A DNA stretch of 64,000 bases from Afipia sp. (lineage in GTDB: Bacteria > Pseudomonadota > Alphaproteobacteria > Rhizobiales > Xanthobacteraceae): the NCBI GenBank assembly GCA_017474385.1, contig JAFVHU010000114.1:62001-126000 (forward strand), given 5' to 3'. Shown here piece by piece: positions 11,589 through 19,474 of this stretch (position 1 is the first letter of the stretch; each line of letters begins with the position of its first letter). The translations under genes and the position numbers were made by a program. The notes beneath the pieces are model-generated. The model was given only the letters and a program-made list of their open reading frames with translations, made no database searches and was not told the DNA's origin.

Positions 11589-12073
11589 ACGGATGGTGGC
11601 GCGAAGACACCTTCTACAGTCTGCTCACCAGTCATGCGACCGAGCGGCCTGATGCCGTGGCGCTGCAGGATGCTCGCCAAACGCTGACGTGGGGTGAGCT
11701 CAAGCGTTGGACGGACGGTGTCGCGGCAGATCTGCGCGAATACGGGCTGGTCGGCAGCGACCGCGTGATGATGTGGTTGTCCAACCGCATCGAGGCGGTC
11801 GTCATGTTCCTCGCCTGCGCGCGTGAAGGGATCGCCTGCAACCCCTCGGTCCACAAGACCTACACATGCGCCGAGGTCGGCGACCTTCTCAACACGCTGT
11901 CGGCGCGGGCGCTTCTGACTGAAGACGGTTGGGGGACCGACCGTGCGACCGTCGACTACGGCTGGTTTCTATCCGGAGATCTTGGCGTCATGGACGCCAA
12001 AGGCAATCTCCGCATCGAGGGGCGCCTCAAGGACCTGATAATCCGGGGCGGCCACAACATCTATCCGTCGCAC
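11533..12073 (+). pseudogene. AMP-dependent acyl-CoA ligase, frameshifted with large internal deletion
   Basis: The start ATG 11533 gives [19 protein letters not shown], then the frame shifts near 11590. From about 11640 another frame gives the N-terminal part ([19 protein letters not shown], then [20 protein letters not shown]). Around 11945 the sequence jumps from the N-terminal domain directly to the C-terminal hinge ([37 protein letters not shown]), so the AMP-binding core is missing. Similarity ends near 12073. Two unrelated defects make it non-functional. Confidence 0.75.
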
Positions 12074-12119
12074 TGGCTTCTTTCTTACTTATCGCGGCCA
12101 TGCGGACAGCCAACGTGCG

Positions 12120-12135
12120 TGGCACACGCTTTGCT
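12120..12135 (+). promoter_or_regulatory. sigma-54 (-24/-12) promoter of tctC
   Basis: TGGCACACGCTTTGCT fits TGGCACRNNNNTTGCW at all fixed positions. It ends 34 bases before the tctC ATG, leaving room for a transcription start near 12147 and the ribosome site GGGAGG at 12160-12165. Confidence 0.75.
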
Positions 12136-12169
12136 GACTACCAAAAAATAATGACTTCGGGAGGGTTAC

Positions 12170-13138
12170 ATGAAGAGTTGGTCGGCAATCGTTGGCGCTC
12201 TGATCCTAAGCTCGCTACCTATGGCTGTGTTGGCTGATACGTACCCGTCAAAGCCGATACGGTTGATTATCCCATTTGCTGCGGGTGGCCCGACAGACGC
12301 GCTTGGGCGAACGTTCGCTAAGGAACTCGGGGAAGTACTTGGACAAACAGTCGTCGTCGAGAACAGAACTGGCGCGGGCGGAAACATTGGAACGGACGCC
12401 GTCGCCAAGTCCCCTCCAGACGGCTACACGATCGGCTTCGGCACGAATGGACCGCTCGCAGGCAATGTCACGCTCTTCAAGTCGCTGCCTTATGATCCGA
12501 CCACGGCATTCGCCCCAATCACCCGCATCGCGTTCGTATCGAACTTAATCGCAGTGCATCCTGCTCTGGGTGTGAAAACGTTGAGCGAACTGATTGAGTT
12601 GATTCGAAGAGAGCCCAACAAGCACAATTTCGCGCACGGAGGCTCAGGCACTACACAGCATCTCGGCGGAGAGCTGTTCAAATCGATGGCGCAGCTGCAG
12701 ATGAGCGGTGTGGCTTATCGTGGCGAAGGGCCCGCGCTTAATGACGTTATTGCGGGTCATGTCCCGATCATCTTTTTGAGTCTTGCGACCGGCATCCCCA
12801 TCGTGCAGTCGGGTCACCTCATCGCGCTGGCGGTGACTTCGAAGGATCGCATTCCGGCTCTCGCTAACATTCCGACGGTGGCTGAAGCTGCCCTGCCAGG
12901 GTATGTTGCAACAGCTTGGTACGCGCTGCTCGCGCCTGCCGGTACTCCACAGCAAATAGTTGAGAAGCTGAATGCCGCTTCTCGCAAGGCCATGGAGTCT
13001 CCTGGGACGAAGAAGCTTCTCGATCAAGCCGGAGCGATTACTGCCCCCACCACACCCGGCGAGCTTGGCGAGTTCATCAAGAGTGAAATCAGTCGTTGGA
13101 AGCCAATCATTGAGATGTCTGGCGCCAAAGTCGACTGA
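12170..13138 (+). CDS. TctC/Bug-family periplasmic solute receptor
   Basis: A 322-residue receptor of tripartite tricarboxylate transporters. A signal peptide (about 1-22, cut after VLA) is followed by TYPSKPIRLIIPFAAGGPTD, the ligand-loop motif of the family, then VVVENRTGAGGNIGTDAVAK and a C-terminal domain ending KPIIEMSGAKVD. The ligand cannot be deduced; family members bind carboxylates such as tricarballylate, adipate or terephthalate. No TctA/TctB membrane genes are in the window, so it must act with a system elsewhere or be an orphan. It is the only intact gene in this mosaic and has a consensus sigma-54 promoter directly upstream. Confidence 0.9.
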   Translation: MKSWSAIVGALILSSLPMAVLADTYPSKPIRLIIPFAAGGPTDALGRTFAKELGEVLGQTVVVENRTGAGGNIGTDAVAKSPPDGYTIGFGTNGPLAGNVTLFKSLPYDPTTAFAPITRIAFVSNLIAVHPALGVKTLSELIELIRREPNKHNFAHGGSGTTQHLGGELFKSMAQLQMSGVAYRGEGPALNDVIAGHVPIIFLSLATGIPIVQSGHLIALAVTSKDRIPALANIPTVAEAALPGYVATAWYALLAPAGTPQQIVEKLNAASRKAMESPGTKKLLDQAGAITAPTTPGELGEFIKSEISRWKPIIEMSGAKVD

Positions 13139-13203
13139 CGAGCCGGTAGGACTTCTTGCGCGTCCAACCCCAAATGTGCTCGCACTCCCGAAACTAACGA
13201 CGC

Positions 13204-13219
13204 TGGTACTTTTATTGCT
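13204..13219 (+). promoter_or_regulatory. sigma-54 (-24/-12) promoter, second ligase-type leader
   Basis: TGGTACTTTTATTGCT matches TGGYAC-N5-TTGCW, with GG and GC at the right spacing. It is 51 bases before ATG 13271 in the second copy of the ligase leader, the same arrangement as at 11456. Confidence 0.65.
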
Positions 13220-13250
13220 CAGGCTTTCACAAAGAGAACTTGAAGCACCG

Positions 13251-13326
13251 TGTTGCATTGCGAGATAGGGATGAAACCGTACTTAACCCTCCATCACCCT
13301 GCGAGTGCGCAGCGCTACTACAGCGA
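13251..13326 (+). repeat. direct repeat, copy 2 (5' end of acyl-CoA ligase gene)
   Basis: Second copy of the 75-bp segment at 11514-11588. It carries the ATG at 13271 and the codons for [19 protein letters not shown]. Directly after it the sequence switches to an acyl-CoA dehydrogenase 3' end. Confidence 0.85.
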
Positions 13327-13586
13327 GTTCGCGTGTCATGACGTACCGGCTCGCGTCCCTCATGGACAAGGGCGTCGCGCCGAATACGGCCGCGGCGGTG
13401 ACGAAGATATTCGCCACCGAAAGCAATTCCAAGTGCGCCGATGCCGGCATCCAGATCATGGGCGGCGCGGGACTGATGATGAGTTCGGAAATGCAGATGT
13501 ATTTCCGCGATTCCAGGGTCGGAACGATAGGCGGAGGCACCAGCGAAATCCTCCGCAACGTGATCGCCAAGTCAATGCTCTCATAG
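13271..13586 (+). pseudogene. acyl-CoA ligase start fused to acyl-CoA dehydrogenase 3' end
   Basis: Nineteen ligase codons from ATG 13271 are followed at about 13328 by the C-terminal helical domain of an acyl-CoA dehydrogenase in another frame: RVMTYRLASLMDKGVAPNTA, then KCADAGIQIMGGAGLM and VGTIGGGTSEILRNVIAKSM, with a stop at 13584-13586. The FAD-binding N-terminal two thirds are absent, so it cannot work as a dehydrogenase. Its presence after a ligase leader and sigma-54 promoter suggests a deletion that joined the ends of a former ligase-dehydrogenase operon. Confidence 0.75.
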
Positions 13587-13597
13587 GAGGACGGACA

Positions 13598-13648
13598 ATG
13601 CGTGGTATCTCTCGTCGAACCTCCCTAGCCGGAACAGGCGCGCTCGCG
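13598..13648 (+). pseudogene. signal-peptide fragment of an exported protein
   Basis: ATG 13598, 5 bases after a GGAGG-like site, encodes MRGISRRTSLAGTGALA, the twin-arginine type start of an exported solute receptor. The frame then runs into an IS5-type fragment on the other strand. The mature part is missing; a TctC body lacking its signal peptide lies at 39249-39451, though the two need not come from one gene. Confidence 0.5.
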
Positions 13649-13771
13649 CACACGCCGCGCCAGCAATAGCAGCTTTGCGAACGCCGCTTCGAGCCCGCCG
13701 TCACCTTCGATCTTGCGGCCAATGTCGCGGATGACGCGGCCGAGATAGGTGCCCAGCTTCCTGAGGATCAT
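13640..13771 (-). pseudogene. IS5-family transposase, internal fragment
   Basis: The frame reads RKLGTYLGRVIRDIGRKIEG, then LEAAFAKLLLLARRVRE, a segment N-terminal to the DDE core of IS5-type transposases. It has neither ends nor catalytic residues. A later part of the same transposase type lies at 38175-38640 on the same strand. Confidence 0.6.
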
Positions 13772-13996
13772 ACACAACTCCCACCGTATCGCCATTGAAG
13801 GCGACAGCATGCGAAGGAAAAAATCCGCGCGCCCCTTGACCGACGTCGAAAACAGCGAAACGAATCCCGGTTGACCTCAACAACCAGGTAACCAAAAGCC
13901 CTTACCCCAGCTGTCCGTCAGTTAGCAAAATTGCTGTCCAATTTTTGCGAAATACGCAGGATGAAACATCTTCAACGTACCGCTGCTTGAGAAGCG

Positions 13997-14131
13997 ATGA
14001 GAAGGGCTATTTGGGGCGTGCTGATAATTTCGGTGGTTAGCGCCTTCGGCGGCGTTGCCTCGGCGCAGGTGTCCGATGAGGTTGTGCGTCTGGGCGTACT
14101 TGACGATATGACCAGCCGCGTTTTAGACTAG
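13997..14131 (+). pseudogene. ABC substrate-binding protein, N-terminal fragment
   Basis: ATG 13997 begins a 44-codon frame: a signal peptide (MRRAIWGVLIISVVSAFGG, cut after ASA) then QVSDEVVRLGVLDDM, the start of a Liv-type receptor. The normal sequence would go on as SGLYAD; here it diverges to TSRVLD and a stop. It ends at the 3' end of the neighbouring minus-strand gene. Confidence 0.6.
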
Positions 14132-14391
14132 CTGCGTCGGGCAAGGCTTCTAAGTGTGGTCAGGCTGATGGGCGCAAATTCTCCCCCCGGGGGACGATGG
14201 ACAGGCCCCCGTCTTCGCGCGAGTGAAGACTGAGCGCGCTCTTGCTCACCACCCTCGACGAGACGGAGCACAGCATTGATGTACGCAAGTTCGTGCTGAG
14301 CCTGCTCGATCTTGGCTTGGTAGGCAGCAATCATGCCGCTGATCTCGGCGCGCTTTTGCTTGAACATTTGAATGATGAGCTGATCGGCCAT
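14128..14391 (-). CDS. small coiled-coil hypothetical protein, probably truncated
   Basis: 87 residues. The first 50 (MADQLIIQMFKQKRAEISGM, then AKIEQAQHELAYINAVLRLV) form a clear heptad-rich coiled coil and look like a real conserved small protein. The last 35 are Arg/Pro-rich and unlike it, so the original 3' end was probably replaced at about 14235. Function unknown. Confidence 0.45.
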   Translation of the reverse strand: MADQLIIQMFKQKRAEISGMIAAYQAKIEQAQHELAYINAVLRLVEGGEQERAQSSLARRRGPVHRPPGGEFAPISLTTLRSLARRS

Positions 14392-14648
14392 GCTGCATTG
14401 AAGCCGAAATCAGCCGGCCGCGACCAGCCCCGAACTTGGTGCCGTTGCTCCATAATTCGAGCGATGGCGGCGTTACTACGACAACGTTACGCCGCGCTCC
14501 TCGCTCGGCTATCGGCCGCCGGCACCAGAAACGATCTTCCCGCCAGCATCTGGCCTGGCCTGTGCTTCGCTCCGGCCAGGCCAAATGCTGGCCGATCACG
14601 GCCGGACTCTAACATGAGCCGTGGTACCGCTCCGTGGGGCAGGCCAAT
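14392..14648. other. non-coding stretch with long hairpin
   Basis: No gene is supported here. It contains an inverted repeat of 16 bases at 14545-14560 (AGCATCTGGCCTGGCC) and 14574-14589 (GGCCAGGCCAAATGCT), one mismatch, 13-base loop. It lies after the IclR gene (minus strand), so it could end that transcript, or be an element end. Confidence 0.5.
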
Positions 14649-15488
14649 CTAACGCCCGTGCGCGCCGTGGTATCCGAGCGAGGCCGATAGTTCGGCTGCG
14701 GTATCGGCGACGAGTTTTCCAAGTGCTCCATTTGGTTTCGCGTCGACGCGTGTTGAGCGACCAAACACTGTCAGGGCCATGATCAACTTGCCGGTGATAT
14801 CGAACACCGGTGCACTTACGGCGCCGAAGCCGTCACCACCGCCGTCTGACAGGCAAGAATAACCGCGCTCCTTGATTTCACGCATCATTCCAGCCAGAGA
14901 CGCCCGTTCTTTCGGTACGTTGAGACGGCCCGACCGTCGGTTCTGGTCCAACTCGCGCTCGATTGCGGTGGCCGTACGAACCGGGTCTTCGTAGGCACAA
15001 AACAAGAGCCCCGTCGCGGAATAGGTCAGCGGGCAGTGGTGCGACGGCGCCATGGTACTCGCCAGGTCATGCCGGGCCTCGACGACCTTGATCATCGTAG
15101 GGCCCTTTTCGCCCCAGACGGCTAGCGCCGCTGTCTCGCCGACCTGATCGACAAGTGTGTGCAGCGTCGCTTCAGCCACTTGCAACGGCTCGAAGCGACT
15201 GAACCCCTTGAGCCCAAGCTGGAAAGCTACAGGTCCGAGGTCGTATCGAGACGTCGCCGCATCCTGCCGCGCCAATCCGACGCGCATCAAACTGACGAGA
15301 TATCGGTGCGCTTTGGCAGAGGGCATGCCTGCCCTCTGCGCCAGATCGGCCAATTTGAGCGGCCCATCGGCCTGGATCAGTGCGTGAATTAGATCGCCAG
15401 CAACCTCTACCGATTGGATGCCGAGTTGTGTCGGCTTGTCTGCGCCAGGCGCGTTTTCCGGCAGAGGTTCGGTTGAGCGGTCTACCAT
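14649..15488 (-). CDS. IclR-family transcriptional regulator
   Basis: 279 residues. A winged helix-turn-helix lies at about 25-85 (LGIQSVEVAGDLIHALIQAD, LADLAQRAGMPSAKAHRYLV), followed by the IclR effector domain (about 95-270; ETAALAVWGEKGPTMIKVVE, FGAVSAPVFD). IclR proteins bind small acids or aromatic compounds and control neighbouring catabolic genes. It is transcribed away from the SDR/FAD/ABC operon with a 176-bp shared promoter region, so it is the likely regulator of that operon and of itself. Confidence 0.92.
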   Translation of the reverse strand: MVDRSTEPLPENAPGADKPTQLGIQSVEVAGDLIHALIQADGPLKLADLAQRAGMPSAKAHRYLVSLMRVGLARQDAATSRYDLGPVAFQLGLKGFSRFEPLQVAEATLHTLVDQVGETAALAVWGEKGPTMIKVVEARHDLASTMAPSHHCPLTYSATGLLFCAYEDPVRTATAIERELDQNRRSGRLNVPKERASLAGMMREIKERGYSCLSDGGGDGFGAVSAPVFDITGKLIMALTVFGRSTRVDAKPNGALGKLVADTAAELSASLGYHGAHGR

Positions 15489-15577
15489 GAGTGTCCTTCA
15501 CAGCGGCAAAGTTGCCTAATCCGACAGGCTTGACAGCCTGGCTCGCAGGAAGCATCATTACAGAATAGGAAGTTTAT

Positions 15578-15616
15578 TACGAATTGTATAACTATCGAAG
15601 CTAGTACGAACAATAC
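15578..15616. promoter_or_regulatory. candidate IclR operator region
   Basis: In the divergent promoter region two similar AT-rich sites occur: TACGAATTGTA at 15578-15588 (near-palindrome) and TACGAACAATAC at 15605-15616. Their position and shared TACGAA core suggest regulator binding; this is an inference without footprint support. Confidence 0.35.
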
Positions 15617-15664
15617 GAGACGTAACTGTGCGCAGCAACAGTTGATGCTAGGGGAGAGAGGCAG

Positions 15665-16435
15665 ATGCACGACGGATCCATTTCTGGCCTGCTGGCCGGC
15701 GATGTCGCTGTCGTCACGGGGGCGGCGCAGGGCATTGGAGCCGCTATCGCCCGCGGACTTGCCACATCCGGAGCCTCAGTAATCGTCGTCGATCGATACG
15801 CCGAGGGTGCCTGCGCAACGGCCAACGCGATCAAGGCTGTGGGCGGACACGCCGAAGGGTATGGGCTCGATGTTGCGGACCGTGCTGCGTGCTTTGCTTT
15901 TGCAACCACTGCAAGGGAGGTGTTCGGTGATGTGGCTGTGCTGATCAATAATGCAGGGATCACGCGCCGCACCGCACCCGACGACCCTGAATTTCTCAAC
16001 CACCTCGACGCGCAGATTGCCGTCAATCTGAACGGCACTGCCAACATGACGATAGCTCTGCTGCCGCAGCTGCGGCGCACCAAGGGACGCGTCGTCAATG
16101 TCGGCTCGATTGCTTCCTTCGTCGCCTATCGGAATTCGGCCAGCTACGCCGCCACCAAGGGCGCTGTCATTCAGCTGACCAAGGCGCTGGCGGCCGATCT
16201 GGCAGCGGACGGGGTACGCGTCAACGGGATTGCACCAGGTGTCATTGCCACGCCTATGACCGAAGGGACGCGCGCTAATCCCGAGGTGATGGCCCGGTTT
16301 CTGAATCATACGCCGATGGGGCGCGTAGGCGAGCCCGAAGAGCTCGTGGGGCCGACGCTATTTCTTGCCTCACGCATGTCCTCCTACGTGACCGGTGTCA
16401 TGCTACCTGTCGAGGGTGGGTATCTTACTTCATGA
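15665..16435 (+). CDS. SDR-family oxidoreductase
   Basis: 256-residue classical short-chain dehydrogenase. Cofactor motif TGAAQGIGAAIARGL near residue 20, NNAG near 96, catalytic Ser in NVGSIASF and YAATK as the Tyr-x-x-x-Lys pair, then IAPGVIATPMT. Asp at the end of beta-2 (VVDRY) favours NAD(H). It is the first gene of an operon with a flavin dehydrogenase and an ABC transporter, so it probably oxidises or reduces a hydroxyl/keto group of the imported compound. GGGGAGAGAGG at 15650-15660 gives a good ribosome site. Confidence 0.9.
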   Translation: MHDGSISGLLAGDVAVVTGAAQGIGAAIARGLATSGASVIVVDRYAEGACATANAIKAVGGHAEGYGLDVADRAACFAFATTAREVFGDVAVLINNAGITRRTAPDDPEFLNHLDAQIAVNLNGTANMTIALLPQLRRTKGRVVNVGSIASFVAYRNSASYAATKGAVIQLTKALAADLAADGVRVNGIAPGVIATPMTEGTRANPEVMARFLNHTPMGRVGEPEELVGPTLFLASRMSSYVTGVMLPVEGGYLTS

Positions 16436-16482
16436 ACGCCACCACCATAACCGCTTGTATCTTGTATTATGGATGATCTGCC

Positions 16483-18210
16483 ATGGTTGCCTCTTCCAAG
16501 CACGCGATTCCAAATGAAACCCAGCATTGCGATGTGTTGGTCGCCGGCTCCGGCGCAAGCGGCATGGTTGCCGCCATCGTTGCCGCGAAGAAGGGGCTGA
16601 AGGTTATCGTTGCCGAAAAGGAAGCGGTGTTCGGTGGCACAACAGCGTTATCGGGCGGCTATCTCTGGGTGCCGAACAATCCGGTGAGCATCGAAGCTGG
16701 GGTCAAGGACAGCAAGGACGCGGCGCTCGCGTATATGAAGCACGAATCGGGCAACCACTACGACGCTGCGAGGGTCGATGCATTTCTCGACGCAGGTCCC
16801 GAGATGGTTGCCTTCATGCATGCGTATACGCAGGTGCGGTTCGAAGCGGCTCCCGCATTCTCGGATTACCATCCGGATGCGCCGGGTGGCACGCCGGGCG
16901 GTCGCTCGATACTGACGCAACCTGTCAGTGCGACAATTCTCGGATCGGATATTGACAAGCTGCGACCGCCGCGGCCTGAGCTAACGCTCTATGGCCTCGC
17001 AATCGGCTCTGGTAAAGAGCTTTGGCACTTCTATCGCGCCACGCAGCGGCTGGAATCCTTCCTCTACGTCGCCAAACGTTTGGTCAAATTCGGGTTCGAC
17101 CGCTCCGTGCGGGGCCGGTCGATGCTGTTGACCAACGGCAATGCGCTGGCCGCGCGACTGTTTCGGTCGGCGTGCGAACTCGGCGTGCCGATCTGGCTCG
17201 ACAGCCCGGTGAGAACGCTCATCCGAAACGACAGAGGCCATGTCGTCGGTGCGGAAGTGCTGACACCAAAAGGCAGGCGCCGTGTGCTGGCGAACAAGGG
17301 CGTCGTACTGGCCTGTGGCGGCTTTCCGTTTGATTTTGCCAGGCGGCAGACCCTCTACAATCACTGCGCCGGTGAGAGCGAGCATTGGTCGGCGGCGAGT
17401 CCTGGAAACACTGGAGACGGCGTACGTCTGGGCGAGTCGGTTGGCGGCGAGGTCGTCAAGGATTATCCCAACGCGGGTGCCTGGGCTCCGACCAGCCTTG
17501 TGCCGCGCAAGGATGGTACCAAGGGCCCGTTCCCCCACTTCATCGACCGCGGCAAGCCGGGCGTCATCGCTGTCTCGCGAGCCGGACGCCGCTTCGTCAA
17601 CGAAGCCAACAGCTATCATGATTTCGTGCAGGGCATGGAATGTGCGTGCCCTTCGGACCAACCGGCGGAGGCATTCCTGATCGCCGATCACCGCACCATC
17701 CGCAAATACGGTCTTGGCCATGTGAAACCGGCGCCGCTACCTCTTCAACCTTCGATCCGCTCCGGCTACCTGATGCGCGGCAACACTCTTGCCGAGCTTG
17801 CATCAGTGGCGGGCATTGAACGAAACGCTTTCGAGGAAACGGTCGCCCGCTGGAACGCGGACGTTCCGACTGGCACGGATACTGCCTTCGGCAAAGGCTC
17901 GACCGCCTACAACCGTTTTCACGGCGATCCAGAGGTCAAGCCGAACCCGTGCCTCGCGCCGATCGCGACCGGTCCATTCTACGCTGTGCGGGTCGTCCCC
18001 GGCGATATCGGCACTTTCGCAGGCCTCAAAACCGACGAACACGCGCGTGTGATCGGCCCTGACAATACGCCGCTCAAGGGGCTTTATGCCGTCGGCAATG
18101 ACATGGCGAGCGTGCTTGGCGGGAATTATTCCGGCGGCGGCATCACGCTCGGACCGGGCATGACCTTTGGTTACATCGCGGGCCTCCATGCGGCCAGCGA
18201 ACGCAACTGA
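16483..18210 (+). CDS. FAD-dependent dehydrogenase (3-ketosteroid dehydrogenase/fumarate reductase flavoprotein family)
   Basis: 575 residues. N-terminal FAD-binding GSGASGMVAAIVAAKKGL and EKEAVFGGTTALSGGYLWVP, a helical capping domain, then ACGGFPFDFARR, and the C-terminal FAD motif GNYSGGGITLGPGMTFGYIA. This architecture is shared by delta1-3-ketosteroid dehydrogenases and related enzymes that desaturate or reduce next to a ketone. No haem or iron-sulphur motif is seen. Second in the operon, 47 bases after the SDR gene. A cyclic ketone substrate is plausible; the exact reaction cannot be given. Confidence 0.85.
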   Translation: MVASSKHAIPNETQHCDVLVAGSGASGMVAAIVAAKKGLKVIVAEKEAVFGGTTALSGGYLWVPNNPVSIEAGVKDSKDAALAYMKHESGNHYDAARVDAFLDAGPEMVAFMHAYTQVRFEAAPAFSDYHPDAPGGTPGGRSILTQPVSATILGSDIDKLRPPRPELTLYGLAIGSGKELWHFYRATQRLESFLYVAKRLVKFGFDRSVRGRSMLLTNGNALAARLFRSACELGVPIWLDSPVRTLIRNDRGHVVGAEVLTPKGRRRVLANKGVVLACGGFPFDFARRQTLYNHCAGESEHWSAASPGNTGDGVRLGESVGGEVVKDYPNAGAWAPTSLVPRKDGTKGPFPHFIDRGKPGVIAVSRAGRRFVNEANSYHDFVQGMECACPSDQPAEAFLIADHRTIRKYGLGHVKPAPLPLQPSIRSGYLMRGNTLAELASVAGIERNAFEETVARWNADVPTGTDTAFGKGSTAYNRFHGDPEVKPNPCLAPIATGPFYAVRVVPGDIGTFAGLKTDEHARVIGPDNTPLKGLYAVGNDMASVLGGNYSGGGITLGPGMTFGYIAGLHAASERN

Positions 18211-18248
18211 AGACCAGTATCGAGAAACTCTAAGGGAGGAAACCCATC

Positions 18249-19412
18249 ATGACAACATGCAGAAACCTGCTTTCCGCCGGTCTGGGCCTGACTATGGCCG
18301 TCGCTTTATTGGGAGCAGCGCAGGCCCAGGATAAGGAAATCCGCATTGGTGCGTTGATCGCAGCCTCGGGGCCAACGGCCTTCATCGGCGCATCACAGAA
18401 GAACGCCTTCGAGATGCTCGTCGAACAGATCAATGCGCGCGGCGGCATGGCCGGTAACAAGATCAGGCCGTTCCTCTACGACACCGAAGGCAACGGCACA
18501 ATCGCGGCCCAGCAGTTCCGCCGCCTAATAGATTCAGACAAGGTGCATGTTGTGGTCGGCCCCTCGACGACCGGCGAAAGCCTGGCGATCCGCGCGGTCG
18601 CAAACGAAAACAAGGTGCCGCTCGTCAGCTTCGCAGGCGCGGAAGCGGTTGTTGTGCCCCCAACCCCTTACGTCTTCAAGACTCCACCGACCGACCGCAT
18701 CGTTGCCGAGCACCTGATTTCTTTCATGAAGGTCAAGGGCGCCACCTCCGTCGGCATCCTGTCCTCCGCCGATGGTTTTGGGCAGGCCGGTGCCGCAGTC
18801 GTCAAAGAGGTAGCCAGCCAACTCGGACTGAAGGTCAACGCAGCGGAAGAGTTCGGCCCACGCGATACCGACATGACGCCGCAGATCCTCAAGATTCGGT
18901 CGAGTGGCGCCGATGCGATGCTGATCTGGAGCGTCAACCCCGGTCCGACCATCATACTCAAGAACGCGGCGGCCATTGGCTACAACAAGCCGATCTACAA
19001 CAGCTATGGTGCTGCCTCGCCGCAGCTGATCGAGCAGGCCGGCGCGGCAGCGGAGAAGTCTTACGTATCGTCCATGCGTCTGCTCGCGCCCGAGAGCCTT
19101 GCCGCAAACGATCCGATGCGCCCAGTGGTGACCAAACTCGCGGCCGATTACAAGGAGAAGTTCAAAGCCGACGCCACGACCTTCATCGGGCATCCCTCGG
19201 ACGCGATGCTGCTCATCGAGGAAGCGCTGAAAAAGGCTGGCGGGTCCCCGGATCGCGAGAAGCTGGCGGAAGCCATGCGCAGTGGCATTTCCTTCCCCGG
19301 CGCCAACGGGATGTTTCGCTTCACTGACGCCAACCACAACGGCCTCGACCGGGAGTCGCAGTCGATGGTGATGCTGCAGGTTCAAGGCGGCAAGTTCGTC
19401 ACCGTGAAGTGA
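18249..19412 (+). CDS. ABC transporter substrate-binding protein (Liv type)
   Basis: 387 residues with a signal peptide (about 1-26, cut after AQA) and a type-I periplasmic binding fold starting KEIRIGALIAASGPTAFIGA. Later motifs VVGPSTTGES, GFGQAGAAVVKEV and GHPSDAMLLIEEAL are typical of branched-chain amino acid/aromatic acid receptors. It follows the flavin dehydrogenase by 38 bases with GGGAGG before the ATG, and precedes two permeases and two ATPases. Given the enzymes upstream, it probably binds a cyclic or aromatic acid rather than an amino acid. Confidence 0.92.
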   Translation: MTTCRNLLSAGLGLTMAVALLGAAQAQDKEIRIGALIAASGPTAFIGASQKNAFEMLVEQINARGGMAGNKIRPFLYDTEGNGTIAAQQFRRLIDSDKVHVVVGPSTTGESLAIRAVANENKVPLVSFAGAEAVVVPPTPYVFKTPPTDRIVAEHLISFMKVKGATSVGILSSADGFGQAGAAVVKEVASQLGLKVNAAEEFGPRDTDMTPQILKIRSSGADAMLIWSVNPGPTIILKNAAAIGYNKPIYNSYGAASPQLIEQAGAAAEKSYVSSMRLLAPESLAANDPMRPVVTKLAADYKEKFKADATTFIGHPSDAMLLIEEALKKAGGSPDREKLAEAMRSGISFPGANGMFRFTDANHNGLDRESQSMVMLQVQGGKFVTVK

Positions 19413-19474
19413 CCTGCAGGGCGGGCGGTCTTGCAATCCGTCCGTCAGCGACCGAAGCAAAGCCTGGAGGTAAA

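Noticed and set aside
11405..11854. 149-codon minus-strand frame over the ligase remnant
   Set aside because: No family resemblance; it is the shadow of the ligase N-terminal domain.
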